Assembly: GCA_964392325.1 (NCBI GenBank)
Contig: CAYMPJ010000008.1
Location: 62,001-126,000 of the forward strand
Reading direction: 5' to 3'
Source: CALLPQ01 sp964392325
GTDB taxonomy: Bacteria; Pseudomonadota; Alphaproteobacteria; Caulobacterales; Parvularculaceae
DNA length: 64,000 nucleotides
Part shown: positions 25,371 through 34,936 of the stretch, one piece after another
Layout of the letters: each line of letters opens with the position of its first letter
How positions within the stretch are numbered: the stretch's first letter is position 1
Notes under the pieces: model-generated
What the model was told of the DNA's origin: nothing
What the model saw: the letters and a program-made list of their open reading frames with translations, nothing else
The model's database searches: none
Translations under genes and position numbers: made by a program

Positions 25371-27668
25371 ATGAGCAAGACCATAACCGGGGATTTCCCC
25401 CAAAAGCAACAATCGCAAAATATTTTAATTGCCCGCCTGATTGTTGGTCTGATTCAGGGTCTCGCCCTCTATATCGTCTCCGAATTTGTTTATGATCGCA
25501 ATTTAATAGGACAGTTTTCTCAAACATCTGCATTTCAATTTTCAAGGCGAAGTGGGTATGAAGTTGGACAAATTCTCTCCTGGCTTCTTCCCCTACCCAT
25601 ATTGTTTGGGCTTGGGGTATTACGCACCAAAACCCTGATAGCTTGGGCAATCGGCGCATTTATCGCATTATTTTTGTTTAGCTGGCTTGGTTCGGCTGTT
25701 ATTTGGGACGAGAACACCCGCCTATTAGCGGTTTGGTTTCATTCTCTTATCGTAATTTATATCGTACACGAATTTATAGTGGCGGCGCAACAAGATGATC
25801 GGCGCATTGGGCGATATGAAACCTTTTTTGAAAATTCATGGAACCATGCTTTTCAAGTGGTGTTATCACTCGGATTTTTGCTGGCATATTGGATCGTAAT
25901 ATTTCTTGGGACCGCATTATTTGAAATGATCGGTCTTAAAATTGTTGAAGATTTTGTTTTTTCAGATGAATTCAGATTTGTAAGCTCGGCGATTGTTTTT
26001 GCACTCGGTATCCACATCACGGAAACACGTATCCGTCTCACCACTGGTGCACGTCAAATTGGATTAATGTTATTGTCGATACTTAGCGTTTTAATGACAA
26101 TTATCCTGACGACATTTCTATTGAGTTTGTTTTTCACTGGACTGACGCCGCTTTGGGAAACTGGCCATGCCACCAGTTTGATGCTGACAACCGGGGCGGC
26201 CATGATTTTATTGATCAATGCGGCGTATCAGTCGGGCCGTGAGCCGAATAATGGGTTCATGCGAAATGTGATCCGTATCTCTACTTTTCCCCTGCTTGGC
26301 ACGGTTATTCTTGCGACGATCGGCTTGTGGCTTCGGGTTGATCAATATGGCTTCACCCCCGCCAGAGTTGTCGCTGGTATCGAGCTTGGCATTATCAGTT
26401 TTTATGCGATTGCTTATGTTTTTACAGCCCTGAAGCCCGGTCCATGGATGGAGTTTTTGAAAAGCGCTAATATTGCCGGGGCCGCATTGGTTGCTGTATT
26501 GCTGGCCTTTTTGATGACGCCTGTACTCGACCCTGCAAGAATTTCTATTAATAATCAAATAGCCAGATTGAATAAAGGGAATATCGAGCCCGATGATTTC
26601 GATTTCGCCTTTTTAAACGATGCGCGCACCGGATTTTGGGGGAAGCCGGCGTTAAAGCAATTGCAAGCACGTTCTGGCTCGCCTCGTGATAACCAAATTG
26701 CTTTCCTTGCCAAGAATCCACCTGAGAAAAATCGACGAACAGGCCTTCGCAATAGTTTGAATGACCGTAAGAATGCACTCTATCTGTTTGGTGAGGGAAC
26801 TATTCCCGATGCAGCTTATTTGCCCCTTGAGCATGGGCATGATCCGGTAATTGAGTGTGTGAAGACTAATCCAATCAACCAAAACGCCAATGAAAAGGAA
26901 GATAAACCTCCATATGCTAATAAATGTACTGCCCGATTGATAGATATTGATTTTGACGGTGATCTGGATCTGGTCGTAAATAAAGGTACGCTCTATATTG
27001 ATACTTTTAGATTGTTTGATTTTTTTGTTTTGCGTCAGGCGTCAGGCCAAGAGTGGAGTTTTGCTGGTCGAGCATCAATAGTCGCGTCTCGCTATGGCGC
27101 CGATAATGCGGAATATTTTAGTGGATTAGACAGTGATGATAGTTTGGCAGCATTTGAAAATATGAGTATTGTTCCGACGCGTATTCAGGATTTGAGCATT
27201 GGCGGTATCCGGTTTCAATTTTTGCAGGGCGTGTACAAAAATAGTTCATCTGCGCGGCGATCTAAATTACAAGTTATCGATGAACGACCGGCGCCAGAAT
27301 TTGTTTATCGGGATACACCGGGAAACAGATTTTTTAGGAATTGTGGTTCGTCTCAAGATAAACTCCCGATCTGTTATGGTTTGTATAGAGATCTGAATAA
27401 AGATGGCATTGATGATTATATTTTGTTGAGTTTTGGCAAAGGCTCTAAACGAGTCCGTGTTATGGTGGATGCATATTTAAAGGAAGACGTTCATTGGTCT
27501 TATTTGGGGTTTCAAGAAAAATTACTCCCCGTTGGTTTGCAATTTGAGACGAAGGAAGACCAATTAGCGGTACTTGAAGACATAATTGCGATCCCGCCAA
27601 AATTTGGAAAACTGGAATTGAACGGGAGGCGCTTTATCATTGAGTATGGCGCTACCACGAAAAACTAA
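25371..27668 (+). CDS. DUF4153 polytopic membrane protein with C-terminal Asp-rich repeat domain
   Basis: 765 residues from the ATG at 25371, which has AGGGAG 6 bases upstream; a GTG 15 bases earlier is less likely. About eleven hydrophobic helices fill the first 390 residues (DUF4153-type, including the FAFLNDARTGFWGKPALKQL block after the last helix). The remaining half is soluble and holds two DxDxDG-type calcium loops, IDFDGDLDLVV and DLNKDGIDDYILL, as in FG-GAP/VCBS propeller repeats. The family is of unknown role, predicted to be in the inner membrane. The calcium-type tail is not a feature I know from short DUF4153 proteins and may be lineage-specific. Confidence 0.75.
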   Translation: MSKTITGDFPQKQQSQNILIARLIVGLIQGLALYIVSEFVYDRNLIGQFSQTSAFQFSRRSGYEVGQILSWLLPLPILFGLGVLRTKTLIAWAIGAFIALFLFSWLGSAVIWDENTRLLAVWFHSLIVIYIVHEFIVAAQQDDRRIGRYETFFENSWNHAFQVVLSLGFLLAYWIVIFLGTALFEMIGLKIVEDFVFSDEFRFVSSAIVFALGIHITETRIRLTTGARQIGLMLLSILSVLMTIILTTFLLSLFFTGLTPLWETGHATSLMLTTGAAMILLINAAYQSGREPNNGFMRNVIRISTFPLLGTVILATIGLWLRVDQYGFTPARVVAGIELGIISFYAIAYVFTALKPGPWMEFLKSANIAGAALVAVLLAFLMTPVLDPARISINNQIARLNKGNIEPDDFDFAFLNDARTGFWGKPALKQLQARSGSPRDNQIAFLAKNPPEKNRRTGLRNSLNDRKNALYLFGEGTIPDAAYLPLEHGHDPVIECVKTNPINQNANEKEDKPPYANKCTARLIDIDFDGDLDLVVNKGTLYIDTFRLFDFFVLRQASGQEWSFAGRASIVASRYGADNAEYFSGLDSDDSLAAFENMSIVPTRIQDLSIGGIRFQFLQGVYKNSSSARRSKLQVIDERPAPEFVYRDTPGNRFFRNCGSSQDKLPICYGLYRDLNKDGIDDYILLSFGKGSKRVRVMVDAYLKEDVHWSYLGFQEKLLPVGLQFETKEDQLAVLEDIIAIPPKFGKLELNGRRFIIEYGATTKN

Positions 27669-27910
27669 AGATAATGTGGGGCAAGAGTGGTGGTGTCGCG
27701 TCACGATCTGGCTTTAAAACTGTGCCCTTGACGGCCCTGAAACCATAAGGTTAAGAGCCTGAAATGCATCAAGCCGTCGCAATCATCACTGACTTCGATG
27801 TTTTGATAAAACGCCAGAATTTGAATTTGGGTCCTCAAGGTGAAAAAAATACAATTTGTATGATTTTAGGCTTCGATTCTAGATAATATTGGTCTAGATA
27901 GGGGTGGTGT

Positions 27911-27987
27911 GCCGCCTTAGCTCAGTTGGTTAGAGCGCCGGTTTGTGGAACCGGAGGCCCTTGGTTCGAGCCCAAGAGGCGGTACCA
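27911..27987 (+). tRNA. tRNA-His (anticodon GTG), CCA encoded
   Basis: A 77-nt cloverleaf: acceptor GCCGCCT/AGGCGGT, D arm with AGCTCAGTTGGTTAGAGC, anticodon loop TTGTGGA (GTG, His) in stem CCGGT/ACCGG, and T arm TTGGTTCGAGCCCAA. The acceptor begins with G1 pairing to U72 and has A73 before CCA. This is the known alphaproteobacterial exception that lacks the otherwise universal G-1. Confidence 0.97.
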
Positions 27988-28196
27988 TCTTCCAGGGGAA
28001 GTATCTGATTTTATTCACTATACTCTGTAATAAAAAACCTATCATACACCGCTATAAGGTCATCCGGGATGTATATGACGAACCCTATAACGGGTCGTGT
28101 GTTGATCGTCATGTATTTGGTGTAGTAGATTGTATTTATGTTTTTGGCAGGCTTGAATGATTTCGCTTGGTGTGGGGCGTTGTAAGGTAGAGACGA

Positions 28197-29426
28197 ATGA
28201 ATGCCCCTTTGATAAATGAGTTGAGGCTTGCCCGGTCAGAAAAATCACCGAGGCCGCATAAAAAGCTGCGTGTCGCTTTGTTTTCGGGCAATTATAATTA
28301 TGTGATGGATGGTCCGGTGCGCGCGCTCAACAAATTGGTGGAGCACTTGCAAGGGCGCGGTCATGAGGTTCTGGTATTTGCACCCACAGTCGCGAATCCG
28401 GCATTTGATCATGTGGGGGAACTTGTATCGATTCCCTCAATTCCCGGATTTGGCTCCCGTAAGGAATATCGCGTTGGTTTGGGCCTTTTTGGCGAAGCGA
28501 AAGCCAAGCTCGATGCTTTTGCGCCGAACCTGATTCACATCGCTGCGCCGGATTTAACGGGCTATTTAGCCCAGCGATATGCGCAACAGCGCGCGATCAC
28601 GACGGTCGCTTCCTATCATACCCGCTTTGATACTTATTTGCGTTACTATAATTTGACCTGGCTAGAGCGTCATGCGTCTCGTTATATGCGTCGCTTTTAT
28701 GGCCGTTGTGCTCATGTCTATGTGCCCTCGCAATCCATGAGCGCACAAATGATGCGGGAAGGTTACAAAGATAATTTCAGGCTTTGGCAACGCGGTGTCG
28801 ACCGGGATATTTTCAACCCTCACCAACGGGATATGAGCTGGCGTGCTCAACATGGGTTTGACAATAATGATATTATCGTCCTGTTTGTCGGTCGTTTGGT
28901 AAAGGAAAAAGGGCTCGACTTTTTAGTTGAAGCAACCAAACTCTCAAGCAAAGCTAATCCTCGCATTAAGACATTAATTGTGGGTGAGGGGCCAGAGCGT
29001 GCGCAATTGCAACTGGATTTACCGGACGCAATCTTTACCGGCTTTTTGCAAGGCGAGGATTTGGCCCGGGCCTATGCGAGCGCGGATGTGTTTTTTAATC
29101 CATCTCTTACCGAGACTTTCGGCAATGTTACGCTTGAGGCGATGGCGTGCGGCTTGCCTAGTGTTTGTGCTGCGGCCTCCGGGGCGTTGTCGCTCGTGAA
29201 GGACGGGTTTAATGGATTGTTGAGCGACCCGGCAAATGGCGCTTCGGGGCTTGCCGAAAAACTCATCTCCCTCGCAGGCAATGAAAATTTGCGCAGAGAA
29301 TATAGTCTGAATGCTGTGGGGCGGGCTCAAACCTATAGCTGGACAACTATTCTCGACGGATTAATTGAAGATTATTATGAGGCAATCGGGGGCCATCAAG
29401 ATCAGCCCCAACCGGTTGGCGTTTAA
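28197..29426 (+). CDS. GT4 glycosyltransferase, mannosyl/sulfoquinovosyl-transferase-like
   Basis: 409 residues. The N-terminal acceptor half opens with RVALFSGNYNYVMDGPVRALNKLV and has SYHTRFDTYLRYY; the C-terminal donor half has FVGRLVKEKGLDFLVEA, LIVGEGPER and SLTETFGNVTLEAMACG, the E-x7-E motif of retaining GT-B enzymes. The closest pattern is that of GDP-mannose-dependent alpha-mannosyltransferases and SqdX-type glycolipid transferases, so it may glycosylate a membrane lipid. The sugar is not determined. It follows tRNA-His by about 210 bp and starts a run with the thioesterase gene. Confidence 0.88.
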   Translation: MNAPLINELRLARSEKSPRPHKKLRVALFSGNYNYVMDGPVRALNKLVEHLQGRGHEVLVFAPTVANPAFDHVGELVSIPSIPGFGSRKEYRVGLGLFGEAKAKLDAFAPNLIHIAAPDLTGYLAQRYAQQRAITTVASYHTRFDTYLRYYNLTWLERHASRYMRRFYGRCAHVYVPSQSMSAQMMREGYKDNFRLWQRGVDRDIFNPHQRDMSWRAQHGFDNNDIIVLFVGRLVKEKGLDFLVEATKLSSKANPRIKTLIVGEGPERAQLQLDLPDAIFTGFLQGEDLARAYASADVFFNPSLTETFGNVTLEAMACGLPSVCAAASGALSLVKDGFNGLLSDPANGASGLAEKLISLAGNENLRREYSLNAVGRAQTYSWTTILDGLIEDYYEAIGGHQDQPQPVGV

Positions 29427-29505
29427 GTCTTTTTAACTGTCCTGTCCTCTTGGCTTGGCTGCACACTTTGTTGTACTCCATCGACAAGACTGCAAAGGGC
29501 AATCA

Positions 29506-29979
29506 ATGAGCAATATTACATCCGAGAGACATACCGAGCTACTCGATAGCTACCAAAACGGAACCTCCATCTTTAAGAAATGGGCCTCTGAACATTTGGG
29601 CGATGTTGAATTGCTTGAATGGAGTTGGGGCAAGGTTCAGCTGCGATGGACCATTGATGATCGTTTTATAATGCCCGATGGGGTGATGTTTGGGGGGCAC
29701 ATTGCCTCAATCTCGGATCATCTGGTTGCGCTCGGCGCTATGACTGTCCTAACGGACTCAAAAGACCGGTTTCGCACGTCCAGATTAGAGACCAATTTTT
29801 TCCGCCCCTTGATGAAATGTGACGCGGATGTCGAGGTGCGGGTTACCAATATTTCGCGTCGACTTATCCATTTGGAGATGGATATTTTTAATGGTCAAAA
29901 AAAATTGGCTGTGCGGGTGAATGCTGTACAGGTAATAAGCGCCGCGCGTAGTGATGTCTCCCAAAGCGCTAAGTCGTAA
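29506..29979 (+). CDS. Hotdog-fold thioesterase-like protein (PaaI/DUF4442 type)
   Basis: 157 residues from the ATG at 29506, which is preferred because AAGGGC lies 5 bases upstream; the longer reading from 29455 has no ribosome site. The hotdog pattern is visible: a helix with PDGVMFGGHIASISDHLVALGAM followed by antiparallel strands (RTSRLETNFFRPL, DVEVRVTNISRRLIHLEMDIF, LAVRVNAVQVI). Such proteins hydrolyse acyl- or aryl-CoA thioesters in the cytoplasm; the substrate is unknown. It is 79 bp behind the glycosyltransferase and converges with the epimerase gene 20 bp further on. Confidence 0.82.
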   Translation: MSNITSERHTELLDSYQNGTSIFKKWASEHLGDVELLEWSWGKVQLRWTIDDRFIMPDGVMFGGHIASISDHLVALGAMTVLTDSKDRFRTSRLETNFFRPLMKCDADVEVRVTNISRRLIHLEMDIFNGQKKLAVRVNAVQVISAARSDVSQSAKS

Positions 29980-29999
29980 GGGAGGGGTGCTAACCGGCC

Positions 30000-31001
30000 T
30001 TATGGATGGCCCCAAAGGGAGGCCGGGTTCATCAAGCTACCATCAAATGTGAAACCATTTTCATCATCTTGGGCAAGTAAGATCGGACCATCAAGGTCAA
30101 GAATTTGCGCAAAGGGCGCTAACAAAAAAGCCGGCGCCATCGCCAGAGATGAGCCCAACATACAGCCCAGCATAATCGTCATATTATGACGTTGAGCAGT
30201 TTTTACCGCTTCTAATGCGCCAGTAAAGCCGCCTGTTTTGTCGAGTTTGATATTTACTGCCCCATAAAATTTTGAAAGATAAGCGGTGTCTTCTGCAAGA
30301 TGGAAGGATTCATCCGCACAAAGAATATGTTTTTCCTTAAAATCCGAAAGCTCTTCATCCCGGCCTGCCGCAACGGGCTGTTCGATAAGGGAAATTGCGT
30401 CGAGGTCAAGATTTGATATCAATGCATCAAGCTTTTTGCGTGTCAGGCTTTCATTTGCATCAAGTATATATTTCGCACTGGGCGCATTTTTAATGGCCGC
30501 TTCAATACGCATTATGTCTATATCATCGCCAGCAAGTTTTAATTTTAAAAGAGGGGCCGCGCTTAACTGTTGCGCTTGTTCGCCAACTTCCGCAGGGGAC
30601 GTAACACTAAGCGTTGTGGCGGTAATTCTGGGAGTGGGCGCATCAATATTTGCAAGTTTCCAGATGGGTTGCCCCAACTCACGGGACTTTAAATCCCATA
30701 ATGCACAATCAAGGGCATTACGCGCTGAACCAGCAGGTAGGCGAGGTTGAAGGTCTTCAATGGAGAGGCCGTTTTCGATATCGCCGCGAAGGGTTTCAAT
30801 TTGTTGAGCAACGCTTTCTAAAGTCTCTCCGTTGTGACGATAGGGTACACATGCACCGTGCCCAATATGATCCCCTTGTTTGAGGGTAACAATAATTTGT
30901 TCCGCAGTATTTTTAGTGCCTCTGGCAATTGTAAAGGGGCGGGTGATTTTGTAGCGCTTTATTTGCCAATCCAGGATTCGATGGCGCGACTTGTCTGTCA
31001 T
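30000..31001 (-). CDS. Dipeptide (L-Ala-D/L-Glu) epimerase, enolase superfamily
   Basis: 333 residues. Features of the muconate-lactonising/AEE subgroup: an N-terminal capping domain (RPFTIARGTKNTAEQIIV), then the barrel with catalytic KLKLA, metal ligands in LDANES, LIEQP and CADES, and the acid/base INIKLDKTGG. AEE enzymes epimerise L-Ala-D-Glu from peptidoglycan breakdown, which would link it to the NlpC/P60 peptidase at 60.8 kb. Other dipeptide specificities are possible. The gene starts next to, and on the same strand as, the CHASE2 protein gene. Confidence 0.85.
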   Translation of the reverse strand: MTDKSRHRILDWQIKRYKITRPFTIARGTKNTAEQIIVTLKQGDHIGHGACVPYRHNGETLESVAQQIETLRGDIENGLSIEDLQPRLPAGSARNALDCALWDLKSRELGQPIWKLANIDAPTPRITATTLSVTSPAEVGEQAQQLSAAPLLKLKLAGDDIDIMRIEAAIKNAPSAKYILDANESLTRKKLDALISNLDLDAISLIEQPVAAGRDEELSDFKEKHILCADESFHLAEDTAYLSKFYGAVNIKLDKTGGFTGALEAVKTAQRHNMTIMLGCMLGSSLAMAPAFLLAPFAQILDLDGPILLAQDDENGFTFDGSLMNPASLWGHP

Positions 31002-31072
31002 GGTGAACCTGCTTGATCGGTGGTTTATGGTCAGGGCAAAAAATCAGATATTCGGTTACGTCGAGCCAGAAT

Positions 31073-33319
31073 TTAAGAGGCCGTCGCCTCTTCCAATTCA
31101 TCCGAAGTGCCTTGCGCTTCAAGGGATTTAATGCGTTCTTCATAAATTTCAAAAAGCGCGATGTTAGCGGCGGGAAGTTTTTTGACCTTATCAAGATTTT
31201 CTCTTGCCTCGGCGGCATTCCCCGCTCTGAAAGCGGCGATCATGGAGCGGTGGGGCACATCGAGCTCACGGAAACTTTTTGAGGATTTTATAAAAGGGTT
31301 ACCAATAAGGGCGTGAATATTTTCGGTTCTGTCTTTATATGGAATATCTACACTGTCCAGCTCAAGAAAAGCGTATTTATGGTGACTTTCGCGATAAACC
31401 ATATCTGTACAGATAATTGCCGGGCCATAATATTCTGACTTGCGACGAAGGAAGCTGGCCATATCGACAGCGTCTCCGATCGCTGAATAGCGATTATTGC
31501 GGCCATACCCCATTGGTCCTGTGAAACAGGTTCCGCTCGCAATGCCTATTGCCAAATGTACCTGTATATTTCCGGTTTGGGATGAGGCGGCAAGTTCTGA
31601 ATTGGTTTTATCCATACTCTCAATGAGAGCGAGCGCTGCTGCGCACGCTTTTTCAATATGGTCTGAGGTCTCTAAGGGAACATTGAAATAGGCAAATAAG
31701 CGCCCGCCATCGGCTTGATCCACCGTGCCGCCAATTTTTGTAATCGTTTGGCGTAGATGATGGCTGGCGGCCGAGAGAATTTGACTGACGGTATGAGGGG
31801 TGTCGCTTATCGATTGTAAGTCATCATCGGTAATGCGCAATTCGCAGGCAAGGACCGTCGTTTTTCGCTGAACCCCGGAGAGCACTTTGCCGGTTCTATC
31901 CTCGCGCAATGCTTTCATGGCAGCTTCTGGTAACATACCACGAAAAGCCCCGCGAACATTATCGTCAAATAATATGGTGCCAACAGATTTTCCGCCTGCT
32001 ATGGAAAGTGCTCCCAAAAACATGGTTACACCTGGCAGGATCGGGTTAAAGAGCCAGCCGTTGGAAAAAAACAAGATCGTGGAAATGATAAGTAATAAAA
32101 GAGCGCCCAATATGGCAGCTGCAATCGCTTGCCAGAAGACCAATCGCTGTGCGAGCATGATCGCCGCTGCGCCTAATATCATAACTGCGATGGCTTCAAT
32201 ATAGCCAAAAAAGCCAGGGCGTTTCAGGGAAACACCATTGGTGATTTGATCTGCGATCATGGCGTGCGCTTCAAGGGGTGACATCCGTCCATGTGCGGAG
32301 CGAATACCATCAGTGATGGAACTATCCCGGCCTATCAAAATCACTTTACCAAGAAGGGGTTGGCGCGAGGCACTTCCGTCAAGAAGCTTCCAGGATGTGG
32401 TTTTGGTAATTGCACTGCGCCGCGGGGGGTATAATCGCAAAGTTCCTTGTCCCTCTAGATCAAGGCTTTGGGAGCCAATCACAAGCTTACCGGGGATGCG
32501 TCCTTGATCACTGGTGGTGGCATTAAGTGTATCCAGTGTGACGCTATTTGTGCCAATTGCTAACCTTGCCGCTTCAAGGGCGAGCGCAGGGCTGGGTTTG
32601 GCGTCATTGGCCCAGTAAAGATAGCTTCTTCGCAGATAGGAATTATTATCGGTAGGCAAATTCAAAACGACCGGTGTAGACGCTGCCACCAATGCAGGGC
32701 TTAATTTGTCGCGCGGTATGGCTCTGGGCAAAGCAATAAATTCTGACCCGTTATCTGTCTTGGTTTTGATCAATCCGTTTGAGAGGGCTGTATCTGCGCG
32801 GGTAAAATTTACATCGGATAGAATGCTATATGTTTTATCAGAAAATCCGGTACCTGCAGGCAGAGCGTTAAGAGATTGCGCCAGAACCTCATTTGTTCGC
32901 GGTAGGAGTTGTAATTCAGCCGCAAGGGTTTCGTCTTGAGCGCCTTTTAGCCAAAAGTCGCCAATGGTTTCGGGTGAAAGCAAATCGGGGCGATCAAGAG
33001 GTTCTGCAATGAGGACCGCCTTGGCTCCCGAGGCGACGCTTGCATCGATTAATTCCGCCATAACCGTGCGCGGCCAAGGCCAAGGGCCAACCTTATCAAC
33101 GCTCTCCTTGTCGATTGTAACCAAATGGAATGGAGAGCTCGCCGTTGGCGGGGCGGGATTAATACGTTGATAATAATCAAACAGGGCTTCGCGGACCGGC
33201 GCGTTGGGTGACGTCGCGCCGATAAGGGCGTTTATCGCAATGAACAGCAAAATCAGCATTGCGAGAATGAGTGGCAGAGAGGTCAGCCATCTAAATTTTA
33301 TGGAACTCATACTCTGCAC
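31073..33319 (-). CDS. CHASE2-domain sensor with degenerate class III nucleotide cyclase domain
   Basis: 748 residues. A GTG at 33319 is favoured because GAGGG lies 6 bases upstream; an ATG three codons later is the alternative. An N-terminal helix and a periplasmic CHASE2 domain (about 40-390; FHLVTIDKESVDKVGPWPWPR) are followed by three membrane helices at about 400-480 (GYIEAIAVMILGAAAIMLAQ onwards), then a cyclase-like domain from about 515 to 700 (VLACELRITDDD, IGIASGTCFTGPMGYG, YSAIGDAVDMAS). By eye the canonical catalytic positions are all replaced (see findings), so it may bind nucleotide or act as a regulator rather than make cAMP. Its gene is divergent from the MCE transporter operon. 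Confidence 0.85.
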   Translation of the reverse strand: MQSMSSIKFRWLTSLPLILAMLILLFIAINALIGATSPNAPVREALFDYYQRINPAPPTASSPFHLVTIDKESVDKVGPWPWPRTVMAELIDASVASGAKAVLIAEPLDRPDLLSPETIGDFWLKGAQDETLAAELQLLPRTNEVLAQSLNALPAGTGFSDKTYSILSDVNFTRADTALSNGLIKTKTDNGSEFIALPRAIPRDKLSPALVAASTPVVLNLPTDNNSYLRRSYLYWANDAKPSPALALEAARLAIGTNSVTLDTLNATTSDQGRIPGKLVIGSQSLDLEGQGTLRLYPPRRSAITKTTSWKLLDGSASRQPLLGKVILIGRDSSITDGIRSAHGRMSPLEAHAMIADQITNGVSLKRPGFFGYIEAIAVMILGAAAIMLAQRLVFWQAIAAAILGALLLLIISTILFFSNGWLFNPILPGVTMFLGALSIAGGKSVGTILFDDNVRGAFRGMLPEAAMKALREDRTGKVLSGVQRKTTVLACELRITDDDLQSISDTPHTVSQILSAASHHLRQTITKIGGTVDQADGGRLFAYFNVPLETSDHIEKACAAALALIESMDKTNSELAASSQTGNIQVHLAIGIASGTCFTGPMGYGRNNRYSAIGDAVDMASFLRRKSEYYGPAIICTDMVYRESHHKYAFLELDSVDIPYKDRTENIHALIGNPFIKSSKSFRELDVPHRSMIAAFRAGNAAEARENLDKVKKLPAANIALFEIYEERIKSLEAQGTSDELEEATAS

Positions 33320-33791
33320 AATCTTCCCTCAATCATCTTCCCAACCCTATCAATTTTTATGCCCCAATGTGTTCATCCGGCAGCGCCACAGCTCTTTTAC
33401 CCGGAATTTGTTGGAAGTGACATCTATCACTAGGCCCTAGACATATCTCTTCAACAATAGGTTGCAATCACTCGTTATAATACACGCCGTAAGGCGCGAT
33501 CTAGACCATAAATAAACCGCGCCGCAGGGATTTCCTAATTTTTTGTGCGTTTGAGTGTGTATACCCAACACATACTTATTAGATCTGTATCAATATGCAT
33601 CAATAAAACAGGATATCCCCGATTTTAAGCTAATCTTTAGAATGATTTTATCATTTTGGGATAGAAGGACACGACATGACATTTTGTTTAGGTACCCTAT
33701 CTTTGATTATAATCAGGTATTTTTGATGATCTTGAAGGCAATGTATCAGAATAGATAGAGCGTCGAACAATTTGCGGAATAAAGAGTGGAC
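33320..33791. other. Divergent intergenic region, 472 bp
   Basis: It separates the leftward CHASE2 gene from the rightward MCE operon. It is AT-rich and contains the candidate operon promoter and palindrome (33684-33715). A 67-codon rightward frame at 33555-33758 has no recognisable domain or ribosome site and is not called. Confidence 0.55.
33684..33715 (+). promoter_or_regulatory. Candidate promoter of the MCE transporter operon with palindromic -10
   Basis: TTGTTT at 33684-33689 and TATAAT at 33708-33713 are 18 bases apart. The -10 lies inside a perfect 12-base palindrome, TGATTATAATCA (33704-33715), which could be an operator. The first gene starts at 33792. Confidence 0.5.
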
Positions 33792-34934
33792 ATGAGCGAG
33801 ACCCTACAGGCTGCGAGATTTGAGACAGAAACGACAGATACTGTCCTGAAACTCGCCATTTTTGGCGACTGGCGCGCGGCTAACCTTGGCGAGCTGGATG
33901 AGCCTTTGCGCGAATTTGCCGAAATCAGCGTGGGGCGCGATCTGGTGATTGATCTAAAGCAGTTGCACCAACTTGATACGACCGGTGCAATGATGATCCA
34001 GCGGACGTTCCATAATTGCGAAATGCGAACCCATAAATCCGCGATTGTCGGCGCTCAGTCGGATCATGAAGCTTTATTGCGGCAAGTCCTAAGTCATCTT
34101 GATCCGTGTCCTGTTAGTCCCCCCAAGGTGAATAATTTTGTTGAGATGCTGTATCGTACCGGGGCCGGATTGCACGGCGTTTATGATGCAGCCCTTGAGT
34201 TGCTTAATTTCATCGGTCTTACTTTGGTGAGCTTGTTGAGGGTTATGACCAACCCAAAGCGCTGGCGCCTCGCATCGGTTGTTCATCATATGGAGGAGGC
34301 TGGCTTGAATGCGGTGCCAATCGTGGCGTTGATGTCATTTATGATTGGCGCTGTGGTTGCGTTTATGGGGGCAAAAATTCTCCAGCAGTTTAATGCTACA
34401 GTTTTTGTCGTGGATTTGGTCGCATTGGCGGTCTTGCGGGAATTCGGGGTGCTTTTGGCTGCAATTCTTGTGGCGGGTCGCTCGGGGAGTGCGTTTACAG
34501 CCCAGCTTGGGTCGATGAAAATTCGCGAGGAAATTGATGCGCTACGGGTCATTGGTCTTGATCCGGTGGAAGTGCTGATTATACCGCGAGCAGTTGCACT
34601 GGTGGTGATGTTGCCAATTTTGGCGTTTCTCGGGGCTTACATGGGGTTAATTGGCGGCGGGCTTGTCGCTTGGGTAACCATGGATATATCACCATCTTAT
34701 TTTATCTCTCGAATGCAGGAAAATATCAGTATCAATAATTTCTGGGCCGGTATGATTAAAGCGCCATTTTTTGCGTTTGTGATCGCGGTGATTGGTTGTT
34801 TTCAAGGCATGGAGGTTGAGGGCAGTGCTGAATCTTTGGGGCAGAAAACCACGCTTTCAGTTGTGCAGTCCCTATTTTTAGTGATTGTCCTTGATGCTTT
34901 CTTCGCGATGTTCTTTCTGGAGCTTGATTTTTAA
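33792..34934 (+). CDS. MlaE/LinK-type ABC transporter permease with N-terminal STAS domain
   Basis: 380 residues from the ATG at 33792 (AAAGAG upstream). Residues 1-105 form a STAS domain (DLVIDLKQLHQLDTTGAMMIQR), the place of MlaB in Escherichia coli; the remainder is the MlaE permease fold with several helices (AVPIVALMSFMIGAVVAFMGA, LREFGVLLAAILVAGRSGSAF, GSMKIREEIDALRVIGLDPVEVLIIPR, the family signature). It is the inner-membrane channel of a lipid transporter, first gene of a four-gene operon with the next gene 2 bp away. Confidence 0.92.
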   Translation: MSETLQAARFETETTDTVLKLAIFGDWRAANLGELDEPLREFAEISVGRDLVIDLKQLHQLDTTGAMMIQRTFHNCEMRTHKSAIVGAQSDHEALLRQVLSHLDPCPVSPPKVNNFVEMLYRTGAGLHGVYDAALELLNFIGLTLVSLLRVMTNPKRWRLASVVHHMEEAGLNAVPIVALMSFMIGAVVAFMGAKILQQFNATVFVVDLVALAVLREFGVLLAAILVAGRSGSAFTAQLGSMKIREEIDALRVIGLDPVEVLIIPRAVALVVMLPILAFLGAYMGLIGGGLVAWVTMDISPSYFISRMQENISINNFWAGMIKAPFFAFVIAVIGCFQGMEVEGSAESLGQKTTLSVVQSLFLVIVLDAFFAMFFLELDF

Positions 34935-34936
34935 AT

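Noticed and set aside
27945..28160. 71-codon rightward frame
   Set aside because: Starts inside the tRNA-His gene and has no family match by motif.
33555..33758. 67-codon rightward frame before the MCE operon
   Set aside because: Overlaps the promoter candidate; no ribosome site or domain.
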